Source of the DNA: Ilex aquifolium
Lineage: Eukaryota; Streptophyta; Magnoliopsida; Aquifoliales; Aquifoliaceae
Reading direction: 5' to 3'
Length of the DNA: 64,000 nt
NCBI GenBank assembly: GCA_951799425.1
Contig: OX637399.1
Location: forward strand, 14,004,501-14,068,500
Below are positions 1 through 12,267 of the stretch, piece after piece. The translations under genes were made by a program, and so were the position numbers. The stretch's first letter is position 1. Each line of letters starts with the position of its first letter. The notes under the pieces are model-generated. The model worked only from the letters and a program-made list of their open reading frames with translations. It did no database searches and was not told where the DNA came from.

Positions 1-1458
1 CTTTCGTGGATCGTGTTTTACTTGGTGGTATTCCAAGGTCGTTTCCACGGGGAAGGAAGTAAACCAATTTGAAAGTGATTTTGGGAAAACAAAGTGTAAA
101 AATTCTTGTGGTGGAAAGTTGTTTGATGAAATGTGTTTTGGTGAAAATGAAATGAGAAAACAAGTGTTGGCAATTCCAAGAGGTCACTCCAATTGGTATA
201 CCATCTCAACTCAAATCACTCCTCCGATTGAGCATGAATGAACGATTGATTCATGGAAAGCCGAGGATGATGTCGGTGAGTATCTAAGCATAAACCGTGA
301 CTAGGCCTACGGATTATCAAAGACTCACCGAATCATCCACCTTCAATCTAGTCAAATCGAACCATTGGACTCTAAAGGGAGGGAGGAGAAAGAGTTGAAA
401 TGGTATACCCAAAGGGAGATTCCCCTTGGTCTTGCCAACTAAAGGATTTAGCTACTCATACTTGAAATGAAAGTGACAATGTAAAGAGAGTGCATTGCAA
501 AAATATGAAGTTCTAGAGTCACTAAATGCAATAAAACACAAGCTAAAAGTGAAAGCATTTCAATCCCATTTTTTACAGCTAAGACAATGAAAGACTTGAA
601 GCATTAATGGTGGAAACTTTAGAAGAGCATTAAACTAGCCAGGAACATGAAGGTAACTAGCATTAATGACATTCAATGAAATTCTAAAGGTTCATACCAT
701 TGATTACAAGACAATGCAGTAGAAGAAATGCAAAAATCATAACTTTCTCTCTCTAAAACTACTATTTATCTTCTTCTCCGCCTGGAGCTTCTCTCTCTAT
801 ATCCCTATATTGATATCTATTAAAATCCCATAGAATGCTGAACATTGGAGAGCTTGGCCTCCCCACAAACGTGCCTGGAGTGGTCCTGTAGCTCCCTGAA
901 GTGACCCCCATCAGTAGGGTGCAGCAAGGATGGCCTGGACAGGGGAGTGCAGAGCTTGTCTGCACACCCAGCTCCTTCTCTCTTCTCTCTCTTCATTCAT
1001 CACCCAAGCCTCCAACATCCAATCAAAAGTGTAAAAGTGGTGAATAGTATTGTGGGCGTGTCAGGGAGAGCTGATGGTGGGACCCTCAGAGCAGCAGATC
1101 TTCAAATGCAGAGATTCGGGGCAGACTCAGCAGACAGTACTGGTACTGAGTACCAGTACTGTACCGTACCGGTACTGCGTACCGGTACAGTACAGTAGCG
1201 GTACTACATACCGGTACAGTTTCTCTGTTTCTTTCTGATTTTTTTCAGCTTCTGAGCTTTACTTTAACCTTTCCTTCGCCCCCAAACATCCCAATGCATT
1301 TGGGAAGGCCTTAAGAAGCCTTATTTAGGGCCTTGCAACTGCAAACACCAAAAGCATCGTTAATACTTCAACTAACACAATTCGCATCATTTAAACTGCA
1401 AAAGAAAATGAAGTGAGATGATTAGCACACAAGAATATACACTATTTTGTGCTAATCA
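1..1458 (-). mobile_element. Family A LTR (copy A1), left end outside window
   Basis: This is the right-hand part of an LTR related to those at 21787-23452 and 35624-37473. In plus-strand reading it ends GTGCTAATCA; the true LTR start is the reverse complement, TGATTAGCAC. It shares the block around 'cgtgttttacttgg' and the splice-like tail text with the other two copies. It lies inside the 5' LTR of element B: B's LTR text resumes at 1459 with CTAAC, the likely right copy of the target duplication. It may be a solo LTR or the 5' LTR of an element lying to the left; the window cannot tell. A palindrome array lies at 1138-1220. Confidence 0.85.
1138..1220. repeat. GTACCGGTAC palindrome array in LTR A1
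   Basis: Several copies of the 10-bp palindrome GTACCGGTAC and degenerate forms (GTACTGGTAC, GAGTACCAGTAC) are packed into about 80 bp. The array sits at the same place in the LTR as the arrays at 23062-23212 (A2) and 36948-37020 (A3), but A2 uses a different palindrome. Confidence 0.9.
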
Positions 1459-1945
1459 CTAACGCAATGGTTGGATGCCTTGTAGAAACACTTGCTTGTT
1501 TGTAGAAAGGTTAAGTCTCGGCACAGACAATTCTTGTAAACCTCTACAAAGACATCGGAACCATGCTCTTAATTCTCACAATCCATCTTTATCTTCCGAT
1601 TAACTTCATGTTGACACAGTGGTTAATTGAGTTCCTAAGCACAAGTATAACAAACCGGATGGTTGACTACATGTCCAGATCCTCGAGCTAAAGGGTGACT
1701 TTTACATTTGAGATTATCTTATATTTTGCCTAGAAAATCCTCTTGGAAAAAATTTTATATTCGGCCTAGGAAAATCCCTAAACATCACAACTTTAAATCT
1801 CAAGGGTTCCAGTCACTTTGGTCTCTGTCACTGCTTACTTTGAAACACCAACATTAGTTCCCTGTGGATTCAACTCCAGAATTAACCGGATTATTACTAC
1901 AACTTGACCGCCTGCACTTGGGTGTACACATTTCAGATTAAGTCA
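1459..1945 (+). mobile_element. Element B 5' LTR, right-hand part
   Basis: It matches 13440-13912 plus 20497-20510, which together form the end of B's 3' LTR. It ends AAGTCA at 1945, one short spacer before the PBS. The left part is displaced by LTR A1. Confidence 0.88.
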
Positions 1946-1951
1946 AGTTTT

Positions 1952-1969
1952 TGGCGCCGTTGCCGGGGA
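1952..1969 (+). promoter_or_regulatory. Primer-binding site, tRNA-Asp type (element B)
   Basis: TGGCGCCGTTGCCGGGGA is complementary to the 3' end of plant nuclear tRNA-Asp(GUC) with its CCA tail. It lies 6 bases after the LTR end, as expected for minus-strand priming. Elements C and G carry the same type. Confidence 0.93.
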
Positions 1970-2059
1970 ACCAAAAAAAAGGTGTGTTAATGTAAAAGGT
2001 AAAAAGACCTTCATTTGTGTATATATTTTTTGATTTACTGCGTATTATTTTATTTTATT

Positions 2060-3700
2060 TTTTATGTCTAAGGACGATCCTCACTTTCAAAATTTGCCGA
2101 CAGAATCTGTTGGGTCTGTCAATCAATCTGAACCATCTTCACCTTGATCTGTAGCAGACTCTTTTGACAATAGTATGGCAAATAATGAGAGACAAGGAGA
2201 AGTTCCTGTGAGAGAGGGGGAAGTGCCTAACATTCAAACTCTGTAGGATTACTTACATCCTGCAAGAAATAGTGTCCCCTCTTGTTTTGTGTTTCCTGCA
2301 AATGCGCCCCTTTTTAATGTAAAGGCGGGGACAGTGCAACTACTACCTCAATTTCATGGACTCGAATCTGAAAACCCCTATCTGCATATAAAAGATTTTT
2401 GAGGAAGTATGTGGAAAATTTCAAGACAACTCTGAACTGGTCAAGTTGAAACTTTTTCATTTTTCTTTAAAGGACAAAGCTAAACAATGGCTAAACTCTT
2501 TGAAAGCTTATTCAATACCAACTTGGCATGCATTACAGAATCAGTTTTTCAGAAAAAAAAATTCCCCTACACCGTACAAATGCACTCAAAAGGTAAATTA
2601 TGAATTTTTCGGTCAAAGAGGGGGAAACATTTTATTAATGTTGGGAGAGATTCAAGGATCTTCTCCAATCCTGCCCACACCATGCTTTTGAAAATTGGAC
2701 TTTGGTAGGATTTTTCTATGACTCCTTGTCTACTAGACTACGTCAGTTTTTTGAAATGATGGCTCAAGGAGAGTTCATGGGAAAGAGTCTAGAGGAGGCA
2801 TTCAATTTTTTTTGACACCATATCTAATAGTTCTCAGATGTGGGACTCAGTCTCCCCAACCACTGTTGAAACCAGACCATCTACTTCCCAATGGGGTAAG
2901 TATGTCTTGAAAGAAGATGATGACCTGAGAGTGAAAATGTCCACCCTATCTCGAAAACTTGAACATTTAGAGATGAAAAATGTACATCAAGTTGATGTTG
3001 GCCCTCCCACAGAACAAGTGTGTGGGATTTGTGCACTGACAGGACACCCTACTGGGGAGTGTCCTACCATTCCGGCATTCAAAGAAGTCTTATTGGAACA
3101 AAAAAATGTAATTTCTAACTTCAACAAGCCTTACTCCAACCCGTATTCTGAAACATATAATCCAGGGTGGCGGAATCATCCAAACTTCAGTTGGAGAAAC
3201 ATAACCAACTCCCTTGAATCCACAAAGTTCACAACCACAACCTCAAGGACCTCTTGCATATCAGTCATACCAACCACCACACAAGGGAAGCCTTGAGGAT
3301 ACGTTGAACCAGTTCATGCAAACCCAAATGAACTACAACACTCATTCCAACCAGGCTTTTACTGATTTCAAAGCACAGACCACAAAATCTTTCGAGGATA
3401 TCAAAAGCCACATCCAAAAATTGACCCAATCCATGAGCACACATGAGAAAGGCAAGTTTCTTGCCCAACCACAAGGCCAATTTCATGTGAGAAATCCTTC
3501 AATCATGGAAACCCCACAAGACCAAGCTCAAGCTATCACTACACTGAGAAATGGCAAGGTGATTGACAAAACCATCAGAGACATGTTAATTCCAAAGCCA
3601 AAACATGAGGTATTGACAAAACAATCAGAGACATGTTAATTCCAAAGTTAAGACCTGAGTCAATCCCAGTTGAGCCTGAACTAGTTGTGCCTGAACCTGT
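2060..3700 (+). pseudogene. Element B gag region (fossil)
   Basis: Translated pieces show a plant Ty3/gypsy gag: a capsid-like stretch (LFHFSLKDKAKQWLNSL), then a zinc knuckle (CGICALTGHPTGECP) and a Gln/Pro-rich tail with the motif NPGWRNHPNFSWRN. The same motifs are found in element C's gag at 30432-31900. Gag would form the particle that packages the RNA. The region is broken in several places. Confidence 0.85.
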
Positions 3701-4450
3701 GACTGAAAAAGAGCCAGAACCATCAAAGGAAAATGATCCTTCTTGTCCTATTTCTGCTTCTTTTCCCCAAATACTCAAAATGGTACAGAAGTTGAACAAC
3801 CAGCCAGAATTCTACGAGCTCTTTAAACAAGTGAAAGTCAATATTCCACTTTTGGATGCAATCAAGCAAGTTCCCTCTTATGCCAAGTTTCTAAAAGACT
3901 TGTGCACAATCAAGAGAAGCCAAAATGTGCAGAAAAGAGCCTTCTTGACGGAACAAGCCAGTGCCCTACTTCAGCACAAAACCCCTCCAAAATAAAAGGA
4001 CCCAGGGTGTCCAACCGTATCATGTGTCATTGGAAACTTCAGAATAGAACAAGCTCTGCTGGATCTTGGAGCCAGTGTCAATTTGCTCCCTTTCTCTGTC
4101 TATCAACAATTGGGTCTAGGTGAACTCAAACCCACTTGTATTACACTCCAGTTGGCAAACAGGTTTGTCAAAGTTCCGAGAGGCATTGTTAAGGACGTCC
4201 TTGTTCAAGTGAAAAACTTCGTCGTTCCTGTTGACTTCATTATTTTGGACACTCAACCAGCAATGCATTCAGAGAACCAAATTTTCGTCATTCTTGGTCA
4301 ACCCTTCCTAGCAACCTCCAATGCATTAATCAATTGCAGGAATAGAGTCATGAAATTAAATTTTGGAAATATGACTCTTGAGCTTAATATTTTCAATATT
4401 TCCAAGCACCCTAGAAAGGACATGGAAGTGAGAAGTAAATTCCATTGAGT
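3700..4450 (+). pseudogene. Element B aspartic protease region (fossil)
   Basis: The text LLDLGASVNLLPFSVY-like, followed by LQLANRFVKVPRGIVKDVLVQV and FVILGQPFLATSNALI, is the retropepsin fold typical of Athila-like gag-pol polyproteins. It is matched by elements C and G. The role in a live element would be cleavage of the polyprotein. Confidence 0.8.
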
Positions 4451-4599
4451 CGTTGGTTCATGAACATTTGAATAATGCATTTTGTGGAACCTCTACTGAA
4501 TCCTGTCTATTGGAACCTATCACATCCGAGTTAACAGATGATAATCAAAACCCAAAGAATTGCCCTGTTCACACTGTTGGGACATGGGCACCCAAATTC

Positions 4600-6190
4600 G
4601 AAGAAATCTCACTCTCATCAAGTATCAAGCCTCCAAAGCCTGAATTAAAACCTCTCCCATCTGACCTCAGATATGTATTCTTAGGGGAGGACGAGTCATA
4701 CCCAGTGGTAATTTCATCTAAGCTTACAGACTTGCAAGAGTCTAAGCTAATTGAAGTTCTTAGACGCCATAAAAGCACCATTGGGTGGACCATCGCTGAC
4801 TTGAAAGGTATAAGCCTGTTAATCTGCAATCATGCTATATACCTTGAAGAGGATTCAAAACCCTCTCGTCAAATCCAACGACGACTAAACCCTCACATGA
4901 AGGAGGTTGTAAGGACTGAGGTGCTCAAACTATTGGATGTTGGAATAATCTTTCTCATCTCTGATAGTAAATGGGTTAGCCCAACCTAAGTCGTGCCCAA
5001 GAAGTCTAGGGTCACAGTTGTTAGGAATGATGCCAATGAACTGGTACCAACTCGAGTCGTCACAGGATGGCGAATGTGCATAGATTATCGAAAACTCAAC
5101 TTGGTAACTAGGAAAAACCATTTCCCTCTTCCATTTCTTAATCAAGTCTTAGAAAGAATTGCAGGTCATGCATTTTACTGTTTCTTAAATGGATATTCTG
5201 GGTATAATCAAATTGAGATAGCACTAGATGACCAAGATAAAATGACATTCACATGCCCCTTTGGAACCTCTGCATTCAAAAAGATGTCGTTTGCAATTTG
5301 TAACACTCCTACAACTTTCCAAAGGTACATGCTGAGTTTGTTTAGTGACATGGTTGAGAAATTTTTGGAAGTGTTCATGGATGATTTTTCTGTATATGGG
5401 GATTCGTTTGATTTGTGTCTAACAAATCTGGAGAAAGTGTTGATAAGATGTAAGGAAGCCAACCTAGTGCTCAATTGGGAGAAATATCATTTCATGGTAA
5501 CACAAGGTATTGTCTTAGGTCACATCGTGTCATCTGAAGGCATGAAATTTGACAAGGCAAAAATAGATCTAATTGGAAATTTGCCCGCTCCCAAGACTGT
5601 TAAAGATGTCCGATCATTTTTAGGACATGCAGGGTTCTATAGGAGATTCATAAAAGACTTTAGTACCATATCTAAATTCATGTGTCATCTCCTAAGTCAG
5701 GACGTATCTTTTGTGTGGAGTGAAGCATGCGAGAGAGCTTTTGATAAGCTTTAAGGTATGTTAATTTAAGCCCCAATAATGTAACCATCTGACTAGACTC
5801 TGCTGTTTGAATTAATGTGTGATGCAAGTGATTATGTTATAGGAGCTATGTTGGAACGAAGAAAGGATAAGAAACCCTATGTGATTTACTATGCAAACAA
5901 AACATTGAATGATGCTTAAATGAATTATTTCATGACTGAAAAAGAATTGCTTACCGTAGTTTTTGCTCTGGAGAAATTTTGTTCTTACCTTGTTGGTTCT
6001 TCTGTTATTGTGTTCACTGACCATGCAGCATTAAAATTCTTCCTCACAAAGAAGGATGTCAAGCCAAGGCTCTTAAAATGGATACTCTTACTCCAAGAGT
6101 TTGATATGATCATTAAGGGCAAGAAGGATGTTGAGAATGTGGTGGCAGATCATCTGTCTAGGTTAATGTATGAATTTCGTGAGGATGGAC
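4600..6190 (+). pseudogene. Element B reverse transcriptase and RNase H region (fossil)
   Basis: RT motifs are visible in order, with text such as RLNPHMKEVV, WRMCIDYRKLN, the FMDD active-site box and GFYRRFIKDFS. RNase H follows (LMCDASDYV..., [26 protein letters not shown]). It is closest to the RT of elements C and F in the same window. The reading frame is broken. Confidence 0.9.
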
Positions 6191-6229
6191 TGTCAATCAA
6201 TGAAAATTTCCCTGATAAACAACTGTTCA

Positions 6230-7540
6230 CAGTCATGGAAACACCATGGTATGCTGATATTGCTAACTTCCTTGCTACTGGTACGTTTCCTCATTCCTTT
6301 ACAATGATGGATAAGAAGAAATTTATGAGGGAGGTTCGTAATTTCTTTTAGGAGGATCCTTACGTGTTTAAGTACTGTAAGGATCAAATCATAAGATGTT
6401 GCATTCCCGAGCATGAGAGCAGACAGATATTTTTTTTTTTTGTCATTCTGAATCACGTGGTAGCCGTTTTTCATCTAAAAAAAACCGCTGCGAAAATCTT
6501 GCAGTGTGGATTTTATTGGCCCACACTTTTTAAAGATGTCCATACCTTTTGTCTAACATGCGATAGATGCCAAAGGTTGGGAAGCATTTCTAAAAGAAAC
6601 ATGATGCCCTTAAACCCAATTCTAGTAATTAAAATTTTTGACTGTTGGGGCATCAATTTTATGAGACCATTTCCCCCTTCCTTCGGCTATCTATATATTT
6701 TAGTGGCAGTTGATTATGTGTCCAAATGGGTTGAAGCAATTCAATGCCGAAATAATGATCACCGAACAGTGATCAAATTTTTAAAAGAAAACATTTTGTC
6801 CAGGTTTGGAATTCCTAAATCCATTATAAGTGATGGGGGTGCTCATTTTTGCAAATGTCCTTTTTGGAATTTAATGAAAAAATACTTGATTTCTCATAAA
6901 ATTGCAACCCCTTATCACCCACAGACTAGTGAACAGGCCGAATTAGCTAATCGAGAGATCAAATTGATTTTAGAAAAAACGGTAAACCCAGACCGTAAAG
7001 ATTGGTCGTTAAGACTAACTGATGCACTCTAGGCATATCGCACTGCTTTTAAAACAATTTTGGGCATGTCTCCTTATCGATTAGTCTATGGTAAGCCTTG
7101 TCACCTACCTGTAAAATTGGAACACAGAGCATACTGGGCCATTAAAATAATGAACTTTGACCTAGACAAAGCTGGAATTTCAAGAAAACTTCAAATTAAT
7201 GAGTTGGAAGAATTAAGAAATGAAGCATATGAGAATGCTAAGATTGCGAAGTCCAAAATGAAAATTTTTCATGACAAGAATATTGAGCAAAAGTCTTTTG
7301 AACCTTCTCAAAAAGTCATGTTATTCAATTCAAGGCTCCGCCTTTTTCCTGGTAAGTTGAGATCAAGGTGGATTGGGCCTTACATTGTCAAATAAGTGTT
7401 TGGACATGGAGCAGTGGAAGTGAAAAATCCATCAAATGGTAATATTTTTACTGTCAATGGTCAGCGTTTGAAACCATTTTTGGAAGACTTTGTTAAAAAT
7501 GTGGAGACCATTTTCTTAATGGATCCAGAATATTCCTCTG
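6230..7540 (+). pseudogene. Element B integrase region (fossil)
   Basis: The integrase zinc-binding segment ([17 protein letters not shown]), the catalytic core ([39 protein letters not shown]) and the C-terminal portion ending GHGAVEV...FTVNGQRLKPF are all recognisable. This is the usual end of pol in Athila-like elements. The region is broken. Confidence 0.9.
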
Positions 7541-7963
7541 AGATTCGCGCCTGCCGACACAAAAAAAGGGTCGGGTCAGTAAAAATCCAACCCAAGCTGA
7601 CCCGAAAGGACACCTTTAAAAGGCCTCCAATCCTTTCCCTTTTCCCCCAATCCGCCGCTGTTTTTCTTCTTCTTCTTCTTCTTCATTTTCTCTGTTCTCT
7701 GTAAAACGACCCACCCCCTGCAAATCCATGGCCACACACACCGATGACATAGTCCTATGTTTCATGATTTTCATTTTATTATTGCATTTGTACATGGGTG
7801 TCCTGCTTCTGTTCACACTCACACACAAGGGTTTCCATCCTAGCCAAAACCCAGATCTTCCTAAAGATGATTAATTTGTGTATTTTGCTTGTAGGAATCG
7901 GCAGATGAACAGATCTCCACTGTCAATCCTAACTCCACATTGCGTATACTGGTAAATTCGAAA

Positions 7964-8000
7964 CATTGGGGACAATGTTGAGTTTAGGTTGGGGGGAGAG
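7964..8000 (+). promoter_or_regulatory. Internal polypurine-tract-like motif after pol (element B)
   Basis: The text GGGGACAATGTTGAGTTTAG is followed at once by GTTGGGGGGAGAG. It closely resembles the real polypurine tract of elements C and F (TTAAGTTGGGGGGTG next to the 3' LTR) but lies more than 4 kb upstream of B's 3' LTR, between pol and the next ORF. Equivalent motifs occur in C, F and G. Confidence 0.6.
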
Positions 8001-8184
8001 AACTACAGTTCATATTTTGTGTGCCTTATAAAAAAAAAATTCTTGATTGTATTGAGTATTTTGTCTTGCATTTCTTATTTTTACAGTCTTTATAGTAATG
8101 ATCATATCTTTAACGCAACTTCAATCATTTTTGTGACTAGCAGACGTTAAAGAACCAGATAGAGTGTCTTAAAGCTTAGCAAGC

Positions 8185-8535
8185 ATGGATAGTAAACTTT
8201 TTTTTTTCAGTTTGGGAGTTTTACGCACTTTTTCATCTGATGTGCATTCTGTGATAATGAGAAAAGCAAGATTGGTAAAAAAAACCGAAATCCGAGAACA
8301 GCAACCGAAACCACTGTGTGGCAGAAGAACTTTTGCTAAACGTCGTTGTGCCAAAAGAGTTGGTGCCTGCAAGCAATGTGGCCTGATCTTTCACATGAAA
8401 GAATATAATCAGTGTTCTGAACCAATTTTCGGTCTTACACTCGATCGATTAGACTGGATAGTGAATGGGCAGAGTAAGGATTATCCTGAGACGCCATGCT
8501 ATTTCGGTACTTTGCTTACCCGTTTTGTGTGGTAG
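8185..8535 (+). pseudogene. Element B small Cys/His ORF after pol
   Basis: This short ORF begins MDSKLFFFSLGVLRTF and contains CKQCGLIFHMKEYNQC (CX2CX4HX6C) followed by a WIVNGQSKDYPETP motif. Its counterpart in element C at 37967-38368 shares the start, the IM-KAR stretch, the Cys/His motif and GQSKDYPE. No function is known to me. The spacing resembles a zinc knuckle with two extra residues before the last Cys. It is positioned between the internal polypurine motif and the env-like ORF. I cannot assign it to a named family. Confidence 0.65.
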
Positions 8536-8874
8536 AAAATTAGATGAGTCACTGATTGTTCAAATGGCATAGAGACAGAGGAAGACTCGGATTAGACTAT
8601 TTTTTGACAAATTTGTGGAAAATTGTGTTTTTGGGATGAGAGCCAAAGGTTCGAACTTTTTGTAAAAAGTATAAATATCTTTTTTTTAGATGTAAAAAAT
8701 CCTTTTTGTTGAAATAAAATGTGGGCCGAGTAAGGAATGTCCTAGAATACCAACCTTAAGAGTGGGTAGGGACTTATCCTGAGACGCTACGATTTTTTTT
8801 TTCAAGTTCAATTTGTGTTAGCCTTCTTTTAATGTGTATATAAATGTGCACAAAAATTTTGATTTTTGATCTGG
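8536..8874. other. Non-coding spacer of element B
   Basis: No coding signal is seen. Two degenerate repeats of the text GGGCAGAGTAAGGATTATCC, which lies at the end of the preceding ORF, occur near 8723 and 8762, suggesting small local duplications. Confidence 0.5.
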
Positions 8875-9150
8875 GGTTCGAACGCCAGGTGACGTTCGAA
8901 CGTTGGCTGCTTACAGTACTTTGGCCTCTGCAGGAAATAAAAAGTACTGGGAGCACCAAACGTTCGAACACCTTGAGAACGTTTGAACTAGAATCCCACG
9001 TTCGAATGCCAGACCCACGTTCGAACGCCAGGAGCTTACAGTACTTTGGTCTCTGACAGAACTCAAAAGTACTGGGAGCTATCCATGTTCGAATGCCAGA
9101 GTAACGTTCGAACCATTGTTTTAAAATCCTTCTATACACGTTCGAACATT
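8875..9150. repeat. CGTTCGAACG palindrome array upstream of env-like ORF
   Basis: About nine copies of CGTTCGAACG or close variants lie within 275 bp, with spacers including repeated ACAGTACTTTGG and AAAAGTACTGGGAG. The same palindrome forms an array in B's LTR (12268-12655). A TATA box follows 14 bp after the last copy. Confidence 0.9.
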
Positions 9151-9161
9151 CACTCCCAGCC

Positions 9162-9169
9162 TATAAATA
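9162..9169 (+). promoter_or_regulatory. Putative internal TATA box (TATAAATA) for env-like ORF
   Basis: The context GCCTATAAATAC is identical to the LTR TATA region at 12762-12773. It lies 14 bp after the palindrome array and about 200 bp before the env-like ORF, with a pyrimidine- and CCC-rich leader between, as in many plant 5' UTRs. No transcription start can be proved from sequence. Confidence 0.55.
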
Positions 9170-9370
9170 CCTGGTTCGTCTTCTTCATTTCAAAATCACC
9201 CAAAACCCCCAAAACCCTCGGTAACCCTTCACTTCCTAACCCTCATAACCTCATCCATTCCCAAATTTTACCCAAAATCCACCATCCCAAACTCATTCCA
9301 ACCTCATTTCTCACCTTTTTACCAAGAAATCCAAGCTTTTGAAGCCCTAAAACTGCCAAAATCGAGAATC

Positions 9371-10470
9371 ATGCCTCGGAGGATGAAAATGCCCGCAAGG
9401 CGGAAGTCGGTCAACCAAGAGCCCAATATGGTGGAGGAAGTGATTGAGGAGCGAGAGGGGAGGTCACCTATAGTCCAGAGATACGATAGAACCCGCTTCC
9501 CCAATGCTCTCAAGGCGGATAGGTACGAAAATTTCTACCAAACTCAAGCTATTGTTTGTGAATGATCGATTGAATTGATTGATTTTGTGGAGTTGGGGCT
9601 TTATGCCAACATGGAGGTGAAGGGTTGGTTGATGTATATGAGAAATGGTGGGGAGGCAATGAATGACTTGGTGCAGGAGTTTTACTCCAATGCTGAAATT
9701 GTCAATGAGGTGATAAGGACTTATGTGAGGGGGGCCCACATTGATGTGGATGAGGATTATATAGTGGAGATGAGCGTCGTACCACGGGTACCAAGGCCAA
9801 GCTACCCCCCGAGGAAGAAAGTGGGGATGAATGAGGTCGGAGTTGAATTGATGGGGTTGGCGACTTTTGTTTGGGGAGGTTGGAGATTTTTTTGGCGAGG
9901 TGAATTGATGGATAAATATAAGATGTTGAACTTGATTACCGTCTCCAACCTTGCCCCCATCGGACGTAAAAATGAAATCCTCCCAGAGATGGCCCGATTT
10001 CTATATGCAATAGGAAGGGGCCAAAGCATAGACCTCCCGACATTGATCTTGAAAGAGATGATGAACGGATGTGATGTGAAGAGAAATTCACTCCCCTTCA
10101 GTACACTCGTGACGGAGATGTGCTTGGACCATGGAGTCCAAGTCAGGCCACAGATGGGAGTGCAGCAGCCGATGGGACCACTGAACAAGCATTCCTTTCG
10201 AGGGAGCCAATGTCACAGTGGCGGCTCGGGGATGAGACAGGATATGCCACCGGCCCAGGGCACCGATGAGGTGCAGGATGCCTTGGACGCCGAGGAGGAG
10301 AGAGAGCTAGAGGCCGAGGCACTAGCACAGACAGAGGTAGGTACCAGCACCCGATGATCACTACGAGACATCATGCTTGGCATCGAGGTTAAGCAAGATG
10401 AGATTCTCCAACAGCAGGAGGAGATTCTCAGCTATTTGAGGGATGGAGCTGGAGAGACGAGGGAGTGAGA
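9371..10470 (+). pseudogene. Element B env-like ORF region (fossil)
   Basis: It starts with a basic segment (MPRRMKMPARRKS), continues with VQEFYSNAEIVNEVIRTYVRG and a LMDKYKMLNLITVSNLAPIG stretch matched in element C (LIDKYRILNLITVYSLLPRT), and ends in an acidic, Glu-rich, coiled-coil-like tail. From memory this is the domain annotated as 'putative plant transposon protein' (PF20167) in Athila-type elements, often called env-like from its position. Its function is unknown. It is broken. Confidence 0.75.
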
Positions 10471-12085
10471 GAGAGATTTATGTGCTTAGATAGTTGTGTG
10501 TGTTACTTCTTTTGTTAGATAATTTGAATCTTTGTTGTGTTAAATGATGATGTTTTGTGAAATGAATGATTTAGTTTTATTACATTTGTCTTTTTAAATG
10601 CATGTGTTATATTTAGCATTACATTGCTATTTGTCAATGAATGATGGAATAAATGTGGATATTGAGACTATTTGTTAAAGTGACTAATCACATGATCGGT
10701 TTGACACCTCACCTAACAATCTAGACTCAAAACCACATATCTTTGAAAAATGGTATTTTTTCTATGCTTAAATGTCAAATGTACATTGGTATTTGTTACT
10801 TAATGTACAAGATGACCAGACTCGAAAATGGAATTGATATATAATCGACATTCCTTGAAAAAACTAACATAACCAGTGGAGATAATGAAAAATACCACGG
10901 TAAGTTTTCGAGCCTTGCGATGCTTCTGAGAGAATATCAAAAGTTACTCAAGTAAGGTTTTTCACTATCTATTCTTGAATAAATCTCATTAAACTTGCTT
11001 TGATTGACGCAACTAGAGCAATCTGTTGACATATCCCACAAAGAATATGTTCATACGACACATACATATGCACATGCTTGAGAAAGGATCTTAGGTGATC
11101 TTTGATTTAATTTTGAGTCTTAGCCATTTCTTTCACAAAATTATATCCCTAGTTAGCCGGGATTGAGCCTTTAGAAGTGTGAATTCTTTTTCATATAACC
11201 CATATGATAACCAAGCTATGAGAAAATATATTTGACATACCTTTGCTATCTAATTTTCTTGCACCCTCTTATAAATCAATATGATACAGAAAAGCAAGAG
11301 AAATAGAAAAGACGATGGTGGCTACTGTTCAAAAGAAAGAAAAGTCGATGGAAACAACTGAAAAAGAAAAGAGACAGAAAAAATAGAAAATGGCCAAGAA
11401 AGTGAAAAATGAGAAAAAGAATGAAAGAAAGAAACACCATGTAGGTGAAATTTTGAAAAGTTAGAAAGAGGTGTGCTACACTACATAAAGAAAAGATAGC
11501 TTTTTGAATACCATTGACATCATTTCGTTAGCCACTGACCTCTGGCCACATTACAACCTATAAAAAGCCCTAATTGATCTCAAGTCTGATGCATATGTAA
11601 GTCGTCGTCCAAAAGTCTGGGGTATATTAATAGTATTACTTTATTTGTATCAATATTCTTCCATGAGATTATGCCAAACATGATTAGTCTGTTTCCTTAG
11701 ATTTCACTCCCGTACTAATTGTGCATATGAATTTTCAATTAACCTTCTTCTGATCACATGCACCTTGAGAGAAAAGTCACTATAATCGGAGGAAATTTTT
11801 GTTGAGAGCATTCTAAGAGGTTTGTGAAATCAAAGCTATCCATGAAGAGTTGTAAAGATGAGTGTTTGTTATATAACAATTCTTGTCGCTAGAATGATTA
11901 TTCTGACTACATAGGGAATTTCAAATACCAATGTAACAAATGCTTATTTTTGCATAGAAGAAATACCTATGAAAGAGAAGTATGCGGGAGATAAGTCGAA
12001 ATTGAGGGTTAGGTGTCCCAACGACCATGATGCTAACTCACTTTGACCAGCAATCTCACATACACATATGTTCGACTGAAGTTTG
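10471..12085 (+). other. Non-coding tail of element B with conserved block
   Basis: There is no coding signal. The part at about 11080-11580 shares ordered motifs with element C (42870-43340) and, on the minus strand, element F (26240-26920): AAAGGATCTTAGG, TTTGAG-CTT-GCCATTT, a GATTGAGCC box, a purine-rich run near 11290-11470, and GGCCACATTACAACC with AAAAGCCCT. The function is unknown; a packaging or processing signal is possible. Confidence 0.6.
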
Positions 12086-12267
12086 TGGGATTAGTAGTTA
12101 AAATTAGCATCTTACTATGCCTTTTTAAGACTAATTATGCTTTGATAGAATTTCAATGATGACATTTCAAGACAAAAATTGTACAAGGGCCTAAAGTCAA
12201 TATATATCAAACTTTCATGCAACACCCGCATGTTCTGGAAGAAAATTGGAGAAGGTTGAAACAAGGC

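Noticed and set aside
1952-1969. tRNA-Asp gene fragment
   Set aside because: Only the 18 nt complementary to the tRNA 3' end are present, next to an LTR; this is a primer-binding site. The same applies at 19191, 30317, 49813 and 63133.
8875-9150. CRISPR-like array (regular short repeats with spacers)
   Set aside because: Spacers are irregular in length, repeats are about 10-bp palindromes, there are no cas genes, and the context is a plant retrotransposon.
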